In this document: positions 31,037 to 40,152 of the stretch, in pieces
Numbering within the stretch: position 1 is the stretch's first letter
How the letters are laid out: every line of letters begins with the position of its first letter
Source of the DNA: Melaminivora jejuensis
Lineage (GTDB): Bacteria > Pseudomonadota > Gammaproteobacteria > Burkholderiales > Burkholderiaceae_C
Assembly: GCF_017811175.1 (NCBI RefSeq)
Contig: NZ_JACWIJ010000002.1
Coordinates: 1,922,001 to 1,986,000 of the forward strand
DNA length: 64,000 nt
Direction of reading: 5' to 3'
The notes under the pieces: model-generated
Databases searched by the model: none
What the model was told of the DNA's origin: nothing
Seen by the model: the letters and a program-made list of their open reading frames with translations, nothing else
Position numbers and translations under genes: made by a program

Positions 31037-31078
31037 GCAGGCGGCTCACCGCATCCGGACTTCTGGCCCGGCGCGCAC

Positions 31079-31100
31079 CCGCCAGGCCTGGCTCTGGCGG
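31079..31100 (+). other. Intercistronic hairpin between dctP and dctQ
   Basis: CCGCCAG and CTGGCGG form a perfect 7-bp stem with an 8-base loop inside the 117-bp spacer. No T run follows, so it is more likely an mRNA-stabilising hairpin raising the receptor level than a terminator. Confidence 0.4.
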
Positions 31101-31153
31101 CCTCGACGTGCCCGACCGCCGCCCCGGATGGCTGCCGTCGAGGAAAAACTCCC

Positions 31154-31660
31154 ATGCGCAAGCTGCTCGACAGTCTCTACTCCGCCAGCGCCTGGCTGGC
31201 CGGCCTGTTCATGATCGGCGTACTGCTGATGGTGCTCCTGACCATCTTCAGCCGCCTGCTGGGCTTTTCTGCCCCGGGCACCGACGCCTATGCCGGCTAC
31301 GCCATGGCCGGCGCCGGCTTCATGGCCCTGGCCAGCACCCTGAAAAAGGGCGAACACATCCGCGTGACCCTGCTGCTGGGCGCGCTCAAGGGCGGCGCCC
31401 ACCGGGCTCTGGAAGTGGCGGCGCTGGCCATTGCCGTGGCGCTGTCGGGTTTCCTGGCCTTTTACTCATCGCGCCTGGTGTGGCAGTCCTGGGAGATCGA
31501 TGACGTCTCGATGGGCATGGACGCCACGCCGCTGTGGATTCCGCAGCTGTTCATGGCCCTGGGCACGCTGGTGTTCTTCATCGCCTTTTGCGACGAGCTG
31601 ATACTGGAGCTGCTGGGCCGGCGCCAGCCGCGCGTCGTGGAGGATGCACACCATGAGTGA
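31154..31660 (+). CDS. TRAP transporter small permease (DctQ family)
   Basis: 168-residue inner-membrane protein with four predicted helices (~15-35, ~48-68, ~85-108, ~130-152) and the family pattern LKKGEHIRVTLLL after helix 2. It helps DctM form the transport pore. The end of the gene overlaps dctM by 8 bp, so the two subunits are translated together. Confidence 0.92.
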   Translation: MRKLLDSLYSASAWLAGLFMIGVLLMVLLTIFSRLLGFSAPGTDAYAGYAMAGAGFMALASTLKKGEHIRVTLLLGALKGGAHRALEVAALAIAVALSGFLAFYSSRLVWQSWEIDDVSMGMDATPLWIPQLFMALGTLVFFIAFCDELILELLGRRQPRVVEDAHHE

Positions 31661-32948
31661 GATCACCGCCAGCATTGCGCTGATCGTGGTGCTGCTGGCC
31701 CTGCTGGGCGGCGGCGTATGGGTGGGGCTGACGCTGGCTGGCGTAGCCTGGTTCGGCATGGAGTTCTTCACCGCGCGCGCCGCAGGCGACGCCATGGCCA
31801 TGACCATCTGGAGTGCATCGAGTTCGTGGACGCTTACGGCGCTGCCGCTGTTCGTGTGGATGGGCGAGATCCTGTACCGTACCAACCTGTCCGAGAGCAT
31901 GTTCCGCGGGCTGGCGCCGTGGGTGAACGCCCTGCCCGGGCGGCTTTTGCACACCAACGTCATCGGCTGCACCATCTTTGCTGCAGTGTCGGGTTCGTCG
32001 GCCGCGACCTGTGCCACGGTGGGCAAAATGAACCTGCCGGAACTGCAAAAGCGCGGCTACCCGACCGCGCAGATCATCGGCTCGCTGGGTGGGCCGGCCA
32101 CGCTGGGCCTGCTGATCCCGCCCTCCATCATCCTGATCGTCTATGGCGTCTCGGCCGAGCTGTCGATCTCCAAGCTGTTCATGGCCGGCGTGCTGCCGGG
32201 GCTGATGCTGGCGCTGATGTTCAGCGGCTGGATCGTCGGCTGGGCGCTGCTCCACCCGGACAAGGTGCCGGCCTCGGACGCACGGCTGACGTTGGCCCAG
32301 AAACTGCACGAGGCGCGCCACCTGATCCCGGTGGTGCTGCTGATCGGCAGCGTGATTGCCAGCATCTACACCGGCATCGCCACCGCCACCGAGGCCGCAG
32401 CCATCGGCGTGGCCGGCGCGCTGATCCTGTCGGCTGCGCAGCGCTCGCTCACCTGGGACAGCTTCAAGGCAGCGCTGCTGGGCGCCACGCGGCTGTACTG
32501 CATGATTGCGCTGATCCTGTCGGGAGCGGCCTTCATGACGCTGGCCATGGGCTACATCGGCCTGCCGCGCCAGCTGGCCGAGTTCGTCGGCGGCCTGGGC
32601 CTGTCGCCGGGCATGCTGATCGTCGTGCTGGGCATCTTCTACGTGCTGATCGGCTGCTTTCTGGACGGCATCTCCGCCATCGTGCTGACCGTGAGCGTAG
32701 TGCTGCCCATCATCCAGGCGGCGGGCATCGACCCGCTGTGGTTCGGCATCTTCCTGGTCATCACCGTGGAGACGGCGCAGATCACCCCGCCGGTGGGCTT
32801 CAACCTGTTCGTGCTGCAAGGCATGACGGGCCGCCAGATCACCTACATCGCCCGGGTCTGCGCGCCGTATTTCATGCTGATGGTGCTGGCGCTGACCATC
32901 TTGTGGCTCTTCCCGGCCATCGTCACCGCACTGCCCGCCAACATGTGA
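31653..32948 (+). CDS. TRAP transporter large permease (DctM family)
   Basis: 431-residue membrane subunit that moves the substrate. Many hydrophobic helices are visible, with family features VSGSSAATCATVGKMNLPEL, LGLLIPPSIILIVYG and ITPPVGFNLFVLQGMTG. The start ATG 31653 has GGAGG upstream inside dctQ. It ends the GntR-dctPQM series. The ~75-bp gap to the convergent hslO gene has a weak hairpin and T run near 33000. Confidence 0.95.
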   Translation: MSEITASIALIVVLLALLGGGVWVGLTLAGVAWFGMEFFTARAAGDAMAMTIWSASSSWTLTALPLFVWMGEILYRTNLSESMFRGLAPWVNALPGRLLHTNVIGCTIFAAVSGSSAATCATVGKMNLPELQKRGYPTAQIIGSLGGPATLGLLIPPSIILIVYGVSAELSISKLFMAGVLPGLMLALMFSGWIVGWALLHPDKVPASDARLTLAQKLHEARHLIPVVLLIGSVIASIYTGIATATEAAAIGVAGALILSAAQRSLTWDSFKAALLGATRLYCMIALILSGAAFMTLAMGYIGLPRQLAEFVGGLGLSPGMLIVVLGIFYVLIGCFLDGISAIVLTVSVVLPIIQAAGIDPLWFGIFLVITVETAQITPPVGFNLFVLQGMTGRQITYIARVCAPYFMLMVLALTILWLFPAIVTALPANM

Positions 32949-33022
32949 GCCCGGCGCAGCACGCCAGCTGCAGCCAAGAAGCGCCCGGCAGCCGTGCCGC
33001 AGCGCTCTTTTTTGGGGTCTTC

Positions 33023-34009
33023 TCACTGCATCCCGGAGGGCGCGGGCGGCTGCTTTTCCGGCTCGGTGAACAGCCGGGCCGCATCCACCCGGTCGAAGTG
33101 GTACTGGCGGCCACAGAAGTCGCAGCCCACCTCGACGTTGCTGCGCTCGTCCAGGATGGATTGCACCTCGGCCTGGCCCAGGTTGCGCAGCATGGCGGCC
33201 ACGCGCTCGCGCGAGCAGGTGCAGGCAAAGTGCGGGCCGCTGGCGCCCTGCTGCGGCTCGAAGCGCAGCAGGCGCTCCTCCCAGAACAGGCGGTGCAAGA
33301 TGGTGTGTACGTCCAGCGTCAGCAGCTCCTGGCGCGTCAGGCTGGCCGCCAGCGTGGCGATGCGCCGGTAGTCTTCCTCGTGCTGCGCGCGCTGCTCATC
33401 GCTGCCCAGGCCAGTGCCGGCCAGATTGCCCTCGCCCTGCACCGGCATACGCTGGATCAGCAGGCCGGCGGCCACCTGGTCGTTGGCCGCCAGCACCAGC
33501 GTGGCATCGAGCTGCTCGGACTGGCGCATGTACTGCATCAGCACCTGGGACAGATCGGGCAGCGCCTCGCCTGCGGCATCGTTGAGCGGCACCACGCCCT
33601 GGTAGGGCTGCTGGCCGGGCAGGCGATCCTGCGGATCGAGCGTGATGGCGCAGCGGCCCTGGCCGCCGATGTTGACCAGCTCGGGCAGGCGCGCGGCGGC
33701 AGGCACTTCGCCGCTGATGGTGGCGGTGGCGCGCAGGCCCAGGCTGGAGCGCACCTCGGCCACGGCCAGCTTGACCGGGCCGTCGCCAAAGACCTGCAGG
33801 ATCAGCGCGCCGTTGAACTTGATGTGCGACTGCATGAGCACGCCGGCGGCGGCCATCTCGCCCAGCAGCTCGGCCACCGGCGGCGGGTAGGCGCCGGTCT
33901 CGCTGTTGCCGGCGCGCCGGGAGAGCAGCTCGACCCAGGCATCGGTCAGGCGCACGATGGCGCCGCGCACCGGCAGGCCGTCAAACAGGAATTTGTGCAG
34001 TTCGGACAC
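33023..34009 (-). CDS. hslO: Hsp33 redox-regulated chaperone
   Basis: Cytoplasmic chaperone activated by oxidation, when it loses zinc and unfolds its linker. The product, 328 residues from GTG 34009 (VSELHKFLFDGLPVRG), has the N-terminal holdase domain with GQGRCAITLDPQDRLPGQQPY. The C-terminal zinc site is made of CTC (FACTCSRERV) and CDFC (VGCDFCGRQYHF). No ATG lies at the conserved N-terminus. It is slightly longer than E. coli Hsp33 (292 residues), with an acidic and Ala-rich insert in the middle. Confidence 0.93.
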   Translation of the reverse strand: MSELHKFLFDGLPVRGAIVRLTDAWVELLSRRAGNSETGAYPPPVAELLGEMAAAGVLMQSHIKFNGALILQVFGDGPVKLAVAEVRSSLGLRATATISGEVPAAARLPELVNIGGQGRCAITLDPQDRLPGQQPYQGVVPLNDAAGEALPDLSQVLMQYMRQSEQLDATLVLAANDQVAAGLLIQRMPVQGEGNLAGTGLGSDEQRAQHEEDYRRIATLAASLTRQELLTLDVHTILHRLFWEERLLRFEPQQGASGPHFACTCSRERVAAMLRNLGQAEVQSILDERSNVEVGCDFCGRQYHFDRVDAARLFTEPEKQPPAPSGMQ

Positions 34010-34067
34010 GGAAGGTGATCCCTTTTCTTGGCAGTTGCGCGCCAGATCGGCGCAGGGCCGGGCCTCT

Positions 34068-34592
34068 TCAGCCGATCTGGCGCAGCGTGGCGCGAAAGCG
34101 CCGCGCGTTGTCGATGTAGTGCTGGGCACTCTGGCGAATGGCCGCCATCTGCTCGGGCGTGAGCTGGCGCACCGCCTTGGCCGGGCTGCCCAGGATCATC
34201 GAGCCGTCGGGGAACTCCTTGCCCTCGGTGACCAGCGCGCCCGCGCCCACGAGGCAGTTGCGGCCTATCCTGGCGCCATTCAAGACCACGGCGCCGATGC
34301 CGATCAGCGATTCGTCGCCGATGGTGCAGCCGTGCAGCATGACCTGGTGGCCGATGGTGACGTGGCGCCCGATGACCAGCGGCTGGCCGAAGTCGGCATG
34401 CAGCACGCTGGCGTCCTGCACGTTGGAGCCGGCGCCGATGGCAATGCTCTCGCAGTCGCCGCGCACCACAGCGCCGAACCAGACACTGGCGTCGCCCTCC
34501 AGGCGGACGTTGCCCATGACCTGGGCACTGTCGGCCACCCAGGCGCTGTCTGCCAGCTGCGGCGCCACGCCGTCGAGTTCGTAGATTGCCAT
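34068..34592 (-). CDS. Gamma carbonic anhydrase family protein
   Basis: 174-residue left-handed beta-helix protein of hexapeptide repeats (YrdA/CaiE type), with zinc-type histidines in VLHADFGQP, TIGHQVMLHGC. Many of these proteins are putative carbonic anhydrases but catalysis is not certain. It starts at ATG 34592, in the same direction as hslO, 58 bp upstream of it. Confidence 0.9.
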   Translation of the reverse strand: MAIYELDGVAPQLADSAWVADSAQVMGNVRLEGDASVWFGAVVRGDCESIAIGAGSNVQDASVLHADFGQPLVIGRHVTIGHQVMLHGCTIGDESLIGIGAVVLNGARIGRNCLVGAGALVTEGKEFPDGSMILGSPAKAVRQLTPEQMAAIRQSAQHYIDNARRFRATLRQIG

Positions 34593-34642
34593 CGGATGCT
34601 GCCTTTCATGCGGGGGTTGGCGGGAAAAATACAATTGTAGGG

Positions 34643-35443
34643 ATGGAGCTTCGCCAACACGCCCTGCACATCCTGCAACTCACCGATCCAGAGGAAAAAT
34701 CGACTCTAACCGTTGCCCTGCAAGCGCAGGCAGCTAGTATTTCGATAGCTGAAAAAGCTGTTTACACCCCCATCCAGGCGCTGCCCGGGCACCCGGTGCG
34801 GCCCGAATTGCTGGCGCACACGGCCGTTGCCCGGCGCTCGCCGGCCACGGCCCTGGGCCGCGCGGCGCTGATCCACGCCATCGCCCACATCGAATTCAAC
34901 GCCATCAACCTGGCGCTGGACGCCATCTGGCGCTTTGCCGACATGCCGCGCCAGTTCTACCTGGACTGGCTGCAGGTGGCCGCCGAGGAGGCCAGGCACT
35001 TTCGCCTGCTGCGCGACCATCTGCGCGCGCACCTGGGCCACGACTACGGCGACTTCCCGGCGCACCAGGGCCTGTGGGCCATGTGCGAGAAGACGGCGCA
35101 TGACATCGTGGCGCGCATGGCGCTGGTGCCGCGCACGCTGGAGGCGCGCGGCCTGGACGCGACACCGCTGATCCAGCACAAGCTGCGCCGCGTCGGCACG
35201 CCCGACGCGCTGGCCGCCGTGGACATCCTGGACACCATCTTGCGTGAGGAGATTGGCCACGTGGCCATCGGCAACCATTGGTTTGGCTGGCTGTGCGCCC
35301 GGCGCGGCCTGGAGCCGCTGGCGCACTACGCCTGGCTGGCGCAGCACTACGAGGCGCCGCGCCCCAAGCCGCCGATCAATGCCGAGGCACGCCGCGCTGC
35401 CGGCTTCAGCCAGGCCGAGCTGGCTTGGCTGGACAACGGTTGA
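34643..35443 (+). CDS. DUF455 ferritin-like protein
   Basis: 266-residue helical protein with a putative di-iron site: a first Glu in HIEFNAINLALD, the EEARHF motif (VAAEEARHFRLL) and EEIGHVAIG. The pattern resembles tRNA hydroxylase MiaE and other ferritin-like enzymes, but DUF455 has no established reaction that I can name. The ATG at 34643 is preceded by GTAGGG. The dispersed repeat lies in frame near the start (ALQAQAASISIAEKA, 34693-34752), before the conserved core. Confidence 0.85.
   Translation: MELRQHALHILQLTDPEEKSTLTVALQAQAASISIAEKAVYTPIQALPGHPVRPELLAHTAVARRSPATALGRAALIHAIAHIEFNAINLALDAIWRFADMPRQFYLDWLQVAAEEARHFRLLRDHLRAHLGHDYGDFPAHQGLWAMCEKTAHDIVARMALVPRTLEARGLDATPLIQHKLRRVGTPDALAAVDILDTILREEIGHVAIGNHWFGWLCARRGLEPLAHYAWLAQHYEAPRPKPPINAEARRAAGFSQAELAWLDNG
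34693..34752 (-). repeat. Dispersed repeat, copy 7 (in frame inside the DUF455 gene)
   Basis: The coding strand reads CTGCAAGCGCAGGCAGCTAG then TATTTCGATAGC, translated QAQAASISIA. Sense orientation, same frame as the copies in coaBC, mutL and pxpBC. Confidence 0.75.
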
Positions 35444-35530
35444 GCCCGGGCCTGCATTCCCTACAATGGCCCTCCGCCCTGCCTTGCTCAGCCCTGCTGC
35501 GACGCCCCGCGTCCCCTGCCTCCAGGTTTC

Positions 35531-36769
35531 ATGCTCTCCCAGTCTTCCCCTGCCGCCTCGGGCCGCCCCGGCGCCATGATTGCGCGCCAGGCCATAGTCA
35601 ATGGCCAGGAGGCGGTCATCGGCTACGAGCTGTTCGACCGCTCGCGCTCCCCGCACACGGCTGCCAGCGACATGATGCTGGTGTTCACCGCCCTGTCGCA
35701 TGTCGGCATCGACGAGCTGGTCGGCCCGACGCTGCTGTTCGTCAACTGCACCCACGAGAGCCTGTCCGGCGGGCATCTCGACCTGGTCGATCCGGACAAG
35801 GTGGTGCTGGAGATCCCGCCGCTGGGCCATGTCGCGGCCTCCGAGGTGCGTGCGCGCCTGACCATCCTGAGCAGCCTGCGCGAGCGCGGCTTCAGCCTGG
35901 CCTTCAACCACACGGTGCTGGAGTCGGCCTATGCGCCCTGGCTGCCGCTGGCCGACTACATCAAGCTGGACATGTCGGTGCTGGCTGCCGACCAGGCCAG
36001 CGTGCTCATCAGCTACGCCAGCCGGCACAGCCGCGCCGAGCTGATTGCCGAAAAGATCGAATCCGCCCAGCAGTACGACATGGTGTCGTCGCTGGGCGTG
36101 CAGATGTTCCAGGGCTTCTGGTTTTCCCGCCCGACCCTGGTGCAGGCGCGCGTGCTCACACCCTCGCAGGCCATCACGGTGCAGCTGCTCAACGTGCTGC
36201 GCAGCCAGGCCGGCGCCGACGCCATCGAGGAGGTGCTGAAAAAGGACGCCAGCCTGTCCTTCAGCCTGCTGCGCCTGATCAACTCGGCCAGCCTGGGCAT
36301 GACACGCGAGGTGTCTTCGCTGCGCCAGGCGGTCATGCTGCTGGGCCTCAAGCGGCTGTTTCGCTGGGCAGCGCTGCTGCTGACGGCGGTGCGCAGCGCC
36401 GGCACGCCGCCCGCCGTGGCCCAGACCGCCGTGGTGCGCGCCCGCCTGATGGAGTTGCTGGCGCTGCGCCTGGGCGACCAGGAAACGGCCGACGAGGCCT
36501 TTGTGGTGGGCCTGTTTTCCATGCTCGACCAGATGCTGGGGATGCCGCTGGCCGAAGCGCTGGGCCTGCTGAGCCTGCCAGCCAGCGTCACCGAGGCACT
36601 GCTGCAGCAAAGCGGCACCCACGGCAGACTGCTGGCCCTGGCCATCGCCTGCGAAAACGGCGACGAGCCCACCTTCACCCGGATGGCCCAGGCCCTGGCG
36701 CTGGACATCGGCCAGATCAACGCCGCACACCTGCAGGCGCTGACCTGGGCCGGGGTGGTCGGCCACTGA
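35531..36769 (+). CDS. EAL-HDOD signalling protein, degenerate EAL (tandem copy 1)
   Basis: 412-residue protein of the YuxH type. The N-terminal EAL-like domain (~15-205) begins IARQAIVNGQEAVIGYELFD, where active c-di-GMP phosphodiesterases have E-A-L. Here the motif is Y-E-L-F and several metal ligands are absent, so it is likely a binding or interaction domain. The C-terminal HDOD domain (~205-400) is marked by LKKDASLSFSLLRLINSAS and MLLGLKRLFRWAALLL. The next gene is a close paralogue. Such proteins influence motility and biofilm signalling; the partner is unknown. Confidence 0.87.
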   Translation: MLSQSSPAASGRPGAMIARQAIVNGQEAVIGYELFDRSRSPHTAASDMMLVFTALSHVGIDELVGPTLLFVNCTHESLSGGHLDLVDPDKVVLEIPPLGHVAASEVRARLTILSSLRERGFSLAFNHTVLESAYAPWLPLADYIKLDMSVLAADQASVLISYASRHSRAELIAEKIESAQQYDMVSSLGVQMFQGFWFSRPTLVQARVLTPSQAITVQLLNVLRSQAGADAIEEVLKKDASLSFSLLRLINSASLGMTREVSSLRQAVMLLGLKRLFRWAALLLTAVRSAGTPPAVAQTAVVRARLMELLALRLGDQETADEAFVVGLFSMLDQMLGMPLAEALGLLSLPASVTEALLQQSGTHGRLLALAIACENGDEPTFTRMAQALALDIGQINAAHLQALTWAGVVGH

Positions 36770-36810
36770 CAGGGCCTGCCCTGCGCCGCCAGCTTTCAAA
36801 TGTTTGTGCC

Positions 36811-38082
36811 ATGACCGATATTGCGCCCCCTTCCCCCAGCTCCAGCGCCGAGCCTGCACACGACAGGCAGAACCTCATTGCCCGCCAGCCCATCCTGGAC
36901 GACAAGCGCGCCGTGTTCGGCTACGAGCTGTTCGACCGCTCCACGGCGGCAGCGGCCCACACGGCGGCCAGCGATGCCGCGCTGCTGTTCAACGCCCTGT
37001 CCTATGCCGGCTCGGAAGCCCTGGTGGGGCGCAAGACCGTCTTCATCAACTGCACCCACGAAAGCCTCAAGGGGCCGCACCTGGAGCTGATCCACCCCGA
37101 GCGGGTGGTGCTCAAGGTGCAGACGCTGGGCGAGCAGGCCACGCCCGAGCAGATCGGGGAGTTGCTGCCGGTCTTCGAGAGCCTGCGCGCGCGCGGCTTT
37201 CGCCTGGCCTTCAACCAGGAGGTGCTGCGCCGCGCCTACGCCTCCTGGCTGCCGCAGGCAGCCTACATCAAGCTTGATCTGCTGGCCTTCAAGCCCGAGC
37301 TGGCCGAGCCGCTGATTAAGTTCGCCCGCTCCTACAGCGCAGCCGCCCTGGTGGCCGAGAAGGTGGAGACGGCCGAGCAGTACGAGCGCATGGCTGCCCT
37401 GGGCGTGCGCCTGTTCCAGGGCTACTGGTTCGCCCAGCCGACGGTCATCCAGGCGCAGACCATCCGGCCCTCGCAGGCCACCATCGTGCAGCTCATCAAC
37501 ATGGTGCGCCAGCAGGCCTCGCTGACCGAGATCGAGGAGCTGCTGAAGAAAGATCCGACGCTGTCGTTCAACCTGCTGCGCTTCATCAACTCCTCGGGTT
37601 TCGGCCTGTCGTGCGAGATCACCTCGTTTCGCCACGCCGTGATGATCCTGGGCCTGAAAAAACTCTTTCGCTGGGCCGCCCTGCTGCTGACCACTTCGCG
37701 CAACACCGGCTCGCCGCCCGCCGTGGGCCAGACCGCCGTGGTGCGCGGGCGCCTGATGGAGCTGCTGGCCGCCGAGCTGCTGCAGCCCGAGGACTGCGAC
37801 AACGCCTTCGTCGCCGGCGTGTTCTCGCTGTTGGACGTGATGCTGGGCGTATCGCTGGAGCAGGCCTTCGAGTCCGTCGCCCTGCCCCAGCCGGTGGTCG
37901 ATGCCGTGCTGCATGGCAAGGGCGTGCTGGCGCCCTTCCTGGAGCTCACGCGCGCCTGCGAAAGCGCCGACGAGGAGGCCTTTGCCCGCTGCGCCCAGGC
38001 GCTGCACCTGTCCAACCGGCAGGTCAACTGGGCACACCTGCAGGCGCTGGCCTGGGCCGAGAACCTCGACCAGGACGAATAG
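36811..38082 (+). CDS. EAL-HDOD signalling protein, degenerate EAL (tandem copy 2)
   Basis: 423-residue paralogue of the preceding gene, 41 bp on. It has the same plan: LIARQPILDDKRAVFGYELF, then HDOD with LKKDPTLSFNLLRFINSSGF and LGLKKLFRWAALLL. The EAL part again shows YELF instead of an intact EAL signature. The two genes arose by tandem duplication and have diverged mostly in the first and last thirds. The start is ATG 36811; a much longer open frame upstream is an artefact of GC content. Confidence 0.87.
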   Translation: MTDIAPPSPSSSAEPAHDRQNLIARQPILDDKRAVFGYELFDRSTAAAAHTAASDAALLFNALSYAGSEALVGRKTVFINCTHESLKGPHLELIHPERVVLKVQTLGEQATPEQIGELLPVFESLRARGFRLAFNQEVLRRAYASWLPQAAYIKLDLLAFKPELAEPLIKFARSYSAAALVAEKVETAEQYERMAALGVRLFQGYWFAQPTVIQAQTIRPSQATIVQLINMVRQQASLTEIEELLKKDPTLSFNLLRFINSSGFGLSCEITSFRHAVMILGLKKLFRWAALLLTTSRNTGSPPAVGQTAVVRGRLMELLAAELLQPEDCDNAFVAGVFSLLDVMLGVSLEQAFESVALPQPVVDAVLHGKGVLAPFLELTRACESADEEAFARCAQALHLSNRQVNWAHLQALAWAENLDQDE

Positions 38083-38097
38083 GGCTGGCCCTGCCCC

Positions 38098-39018
38098 TCA
38101 GCCACGCGGGTGGTGCCGGGCGTGCAGGACTTTGAGCCGCTCGCGCGCCACGTGCGTGTAGATGGTGGTGGTGGAAATGTCGGCATGTCCCAGCAGCAGC
38201 TGCACCACGCGCAGGTCGGCGCCGTGGTTGAGCAGATGCGTGGCAAAGGCGTGGCGCAGGGTGTGCGGCGACAGCGGCGCGCTGATGCCGGCCAGCAGGG
38301 CATAGTGCCGCACCAGCTTCCAGAACATGACCCGGCTCATGGCCGCTGCGCGGCGCGTGACGAACAGGTCATCGGTCTGGCGCGGCCCGAGCAGCTCGCC
38401 GCGCGCGCGCCGCAGATAGCGCTCCAGCCATTGCTGCGCTTCCTCGCCAAAGGGCACCAGGCGCTCGCGTGCGCCCTTGCCCATGACACGCAGCACCCCT
38501 TCGCCCAGGCTGACGTGCCAGGTCTTGAGCTCCACCAGCTCGCTCACGCGCAGGCCGCTGGCATACAGCAGCTCCAGCATGGCGCGGTCGCGCAGGCCCA
38601 GGGCAGTGTCCACATCCGGTGCGCGCAGCAGTTGCTCGACCTGCTGCTGCGTCAGGGTCTGCGGCACGCGCAGCGCCTGGCGCGCGGCCAGCAGGCGCAC
38701 TGTGGGATCGGCGGTCAGCAGCCGCTCGCGCAGCGCCCAGGCATAAAAGCGCCGGAACACGGTCAGGCGGCGATTGGCAGTGGTGGCGCGGGTCTGGGCG
38801 TGCTGGTGGCTCAGATAGGCCTCCAGGTCGCTCTCCTGCACCTGCAGCAGGCCTTTTTCCCGCTGCGCCTGCCACTGCGCCAGCGCCCGCAGGTCGCCGC
38901 GGTAGGCTTGCAGCGTCAGGCGCGCCAAGCCATCCTCCAGCCACAGGGCGTCGATGAACTGGTCGATCAAGGAAGCATCGGGGGCAGGCGCAAGGGCCGC
39001 TTGGGACAGGGAACGCAT
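38098..39018 (-). CDS. xerD: Tyrosine recombinase XerD
   Basis: With XerC it resolves chromosome dimers at dif. The 306-residue enzyme has the N-terminal SAM-like core-binding domain and the catalytic domain with all six residues: Arg in ASGLRVSELVEL (~155-166), Lys in VMGKGARERLVP, His and Arg in LSPHTLRHAFATHLL, His in LGHADISTTTIY, and Tyr in the final IYTHV. It fits chromosomal XerD rather than an island integrase, since no attachment site or cargo is linked to it. The TnpB element lies just upstream. Confidence 0.93.
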   Translation of the reverse strand: MRSLSQAALAPAPDASLIDQFIDALWLEDGLARLTLQAYRGDLRALAQWQAQREKGLLQVQESDLEAYLSHQHAQTRATTANRRLTVFRRFYAWALRERLLTADPTVRLLAARQALRVPQTLTQQQVEQLLRAPDVDTALGLRDRAMLELLYASGLRVSELVELKTWHVSLGEGVLRVMGKGARERLVPFGEEAQQWLERYLRRARGELLGPRQTDDLFVTRRAAAMSRVMFWKLVRHYALLAGISAPLSPHTLRHAFATHLLNHGADLRVVQLLLGHADISTTTIYTHVARERLKVLHARHHPRG

Positions 39019-39074
39019 GAATGCCTGAGGTGTATGGCAGTCTGCCGGCGGGACAGAACAACCCTTGACATCCT

Positions 39075-39094
39075 CCCCGCCCTAAAGCGCGGGG
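39075..39094 (-). ncRNA. Right-end hairpin, probable 3' part of the guide (omega) RNA
   Basis: CCCCGC and GCGGGG (39075-39080 and 39089-39094) pair around an 8-base loop and cover the tnpB stop. This is the right-end structure of IS605-type elements, where the omega-RNA scaffold ends. The guide would be the flanking DNA past the element end (towards xerD, below ~39063). Confidence 0.5.
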
Positions 39095-40152
39095 ATTCCT
39101 TCTGCAAGACGGCGATGTCCCGCCGCGAGAATGTTCCTGGCCGCATTCACGTCGCGGTCGTGCGCCGCGCCGCAGTCGCTGCAAGTCCATTCTCTTATTC
39201 GCAGGCCTGCCCTACCTTTCGGACTGCTGGCGGGAATGTTCCCGCAGCACGAACAAGTCTGGGTGGTGTAGCTCTCGCCCACTACCTCCAAGACGATACC
39301 GGCCTGATGGCTCTTGTATTCCAACATCGTCTTTAATTTGGCCCAGCCCGCATCCAGCGTGCTCTTGGCCATCTTGGTTTTGACCAGCTTGGCGCCGGCC
39401 ACGTCGCCCACGAAGATGGCGGCGTTGTTTTTCACCAGCCGCGTGCTGAACTGATGCAGCAGGTCTTTGCGCTGGTTGGCAATTTTTGCGTGGATGGCAC
39501 GTACGCGCTGTTTTTTGTGTGCCCGCTGGGCGATGCCCAGCTGGCATTCGAGTCTGCGGTAAAAGCGCCCTTCGATGCGTTCGCCCGTGGAGGCCACCGC
39601 CGCCTCTTTCAGCCCCAGGTCGATACCGATACTGGCCGTGCCCGCGCTGGCCTTGGCCTGTACCTTGACGACGACATTCAAGTACCAGCGGCCCCGGCTG
39701 TCTTGGCTGAAGCTGCCTGCACGTAGCTCGTAATCCATCAGACCGTAGCTGTCCCAGAGGCTGAATTTCTGGCCGGCAAAGGCAATCTGCCCCGCTTTGT
39801 ATTGCAAGGCCCGCGCCTTGAATGGAATCCAGCTCAGGCTGTGTTTGCTGCTTTGCGGGTTGGAGACACGCCAGCGCAGCTTGGCTTTCTTGAACTGCTT
39901 GCGGGCCTTGGCGTAGTACTCACACACCTGCTGCACGGTGGGCGAGCCGATGTGGATGCCCTCGCATTTGCTGAAGCCCTTGGTCAGCTTTTGCAGGTCG
40001 TAGCCCGATAGCCATTGGCGGCGCTCTCGTATGGCGCGGTGGCTGGTCTCGTCGCAGAAGTTCCAGACCTGATTGACCTCGCGCGCCATCGCGGCCAGCA
40101 TCTTGCGGTGCTTGTCCTTGATGCGCAGGCGCAGGGTCTTGGTGCAATCCAT
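39082..40152 (-). CDS. tnpB: RNA-guided nuclease/transposon protein TnpB (OrfB), variant RuvC
   Basis: 356-residue TnpB, relative of Cas12, guided by an RNA from the transposon end. The helix-turn-helix/WED part is ~1-170. RuvC-I has Asp in GIDLGLKEAA (~176-185). The zinc finger has CSCCG and CSDCG (~304-332) and RuvC-III has Asp in AHDRDVNAARNIL. The position of the RuvC-II glutamate, IVIEDLN in classical TnpB, reads IFVGDVAG, i.e. Gly at that place. The Glu in VGESYTTQTC could replace it. It may be a variant with a relocated glutamate or a nuclease-dead one. The stop codon lies inside the right-end hairpin. Confidence 0.92.
   Translation of the reverse strand: MDCTKTLRLRIKDKHRKMLAAMAREVNQVWNFCDETSHRAIRERRQWLSGYDLQKLTKGFSKCEGIHIGSPTVQQVCEYYAKARKQFKKAKLRWRVSNPQSSKHSLSWIPFKARALQYKAGQIAFAGQKFSLWDSYGLMDYELRAGSFSQDSRGRWYLNVVVKVQAKASAGTASIGIDLGLKEAAVASTGERIEGRFYRRLECQLGIAQRAHKKQRVRAIHAKIANQRKDLLHQFSTRLVKNNAAIFVGDVAGAKLVKTKMAKSTLDAGWAKLKTMLEYKSHQAGIVLEVVGESYTTQTCSCCGNIPASSPKGRAGLRIREWTCSDCGAAHDRDVNAARNILAAGHRRLAEGIPAL

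Noticed and set aside
35278..38082. A 934-codon open frame covering both EAL-HDOD genes
   Set aside because: Only the part from 36811 has family similarity; the upstream part is the wrong frame of the first paralogue, open because of high GC.
38098..39018. XerD-like gene as an island integrase
   Set aside because: No tRNA, attachment repeats or cargo; sequence is typical of chromosomal XerD.
39082..40152. TnpB as a CRISPR effector (Cas12)
   Set aside because: No array or cas genes nearby, TnpB length and zinc finger typical, and transposon ends present.
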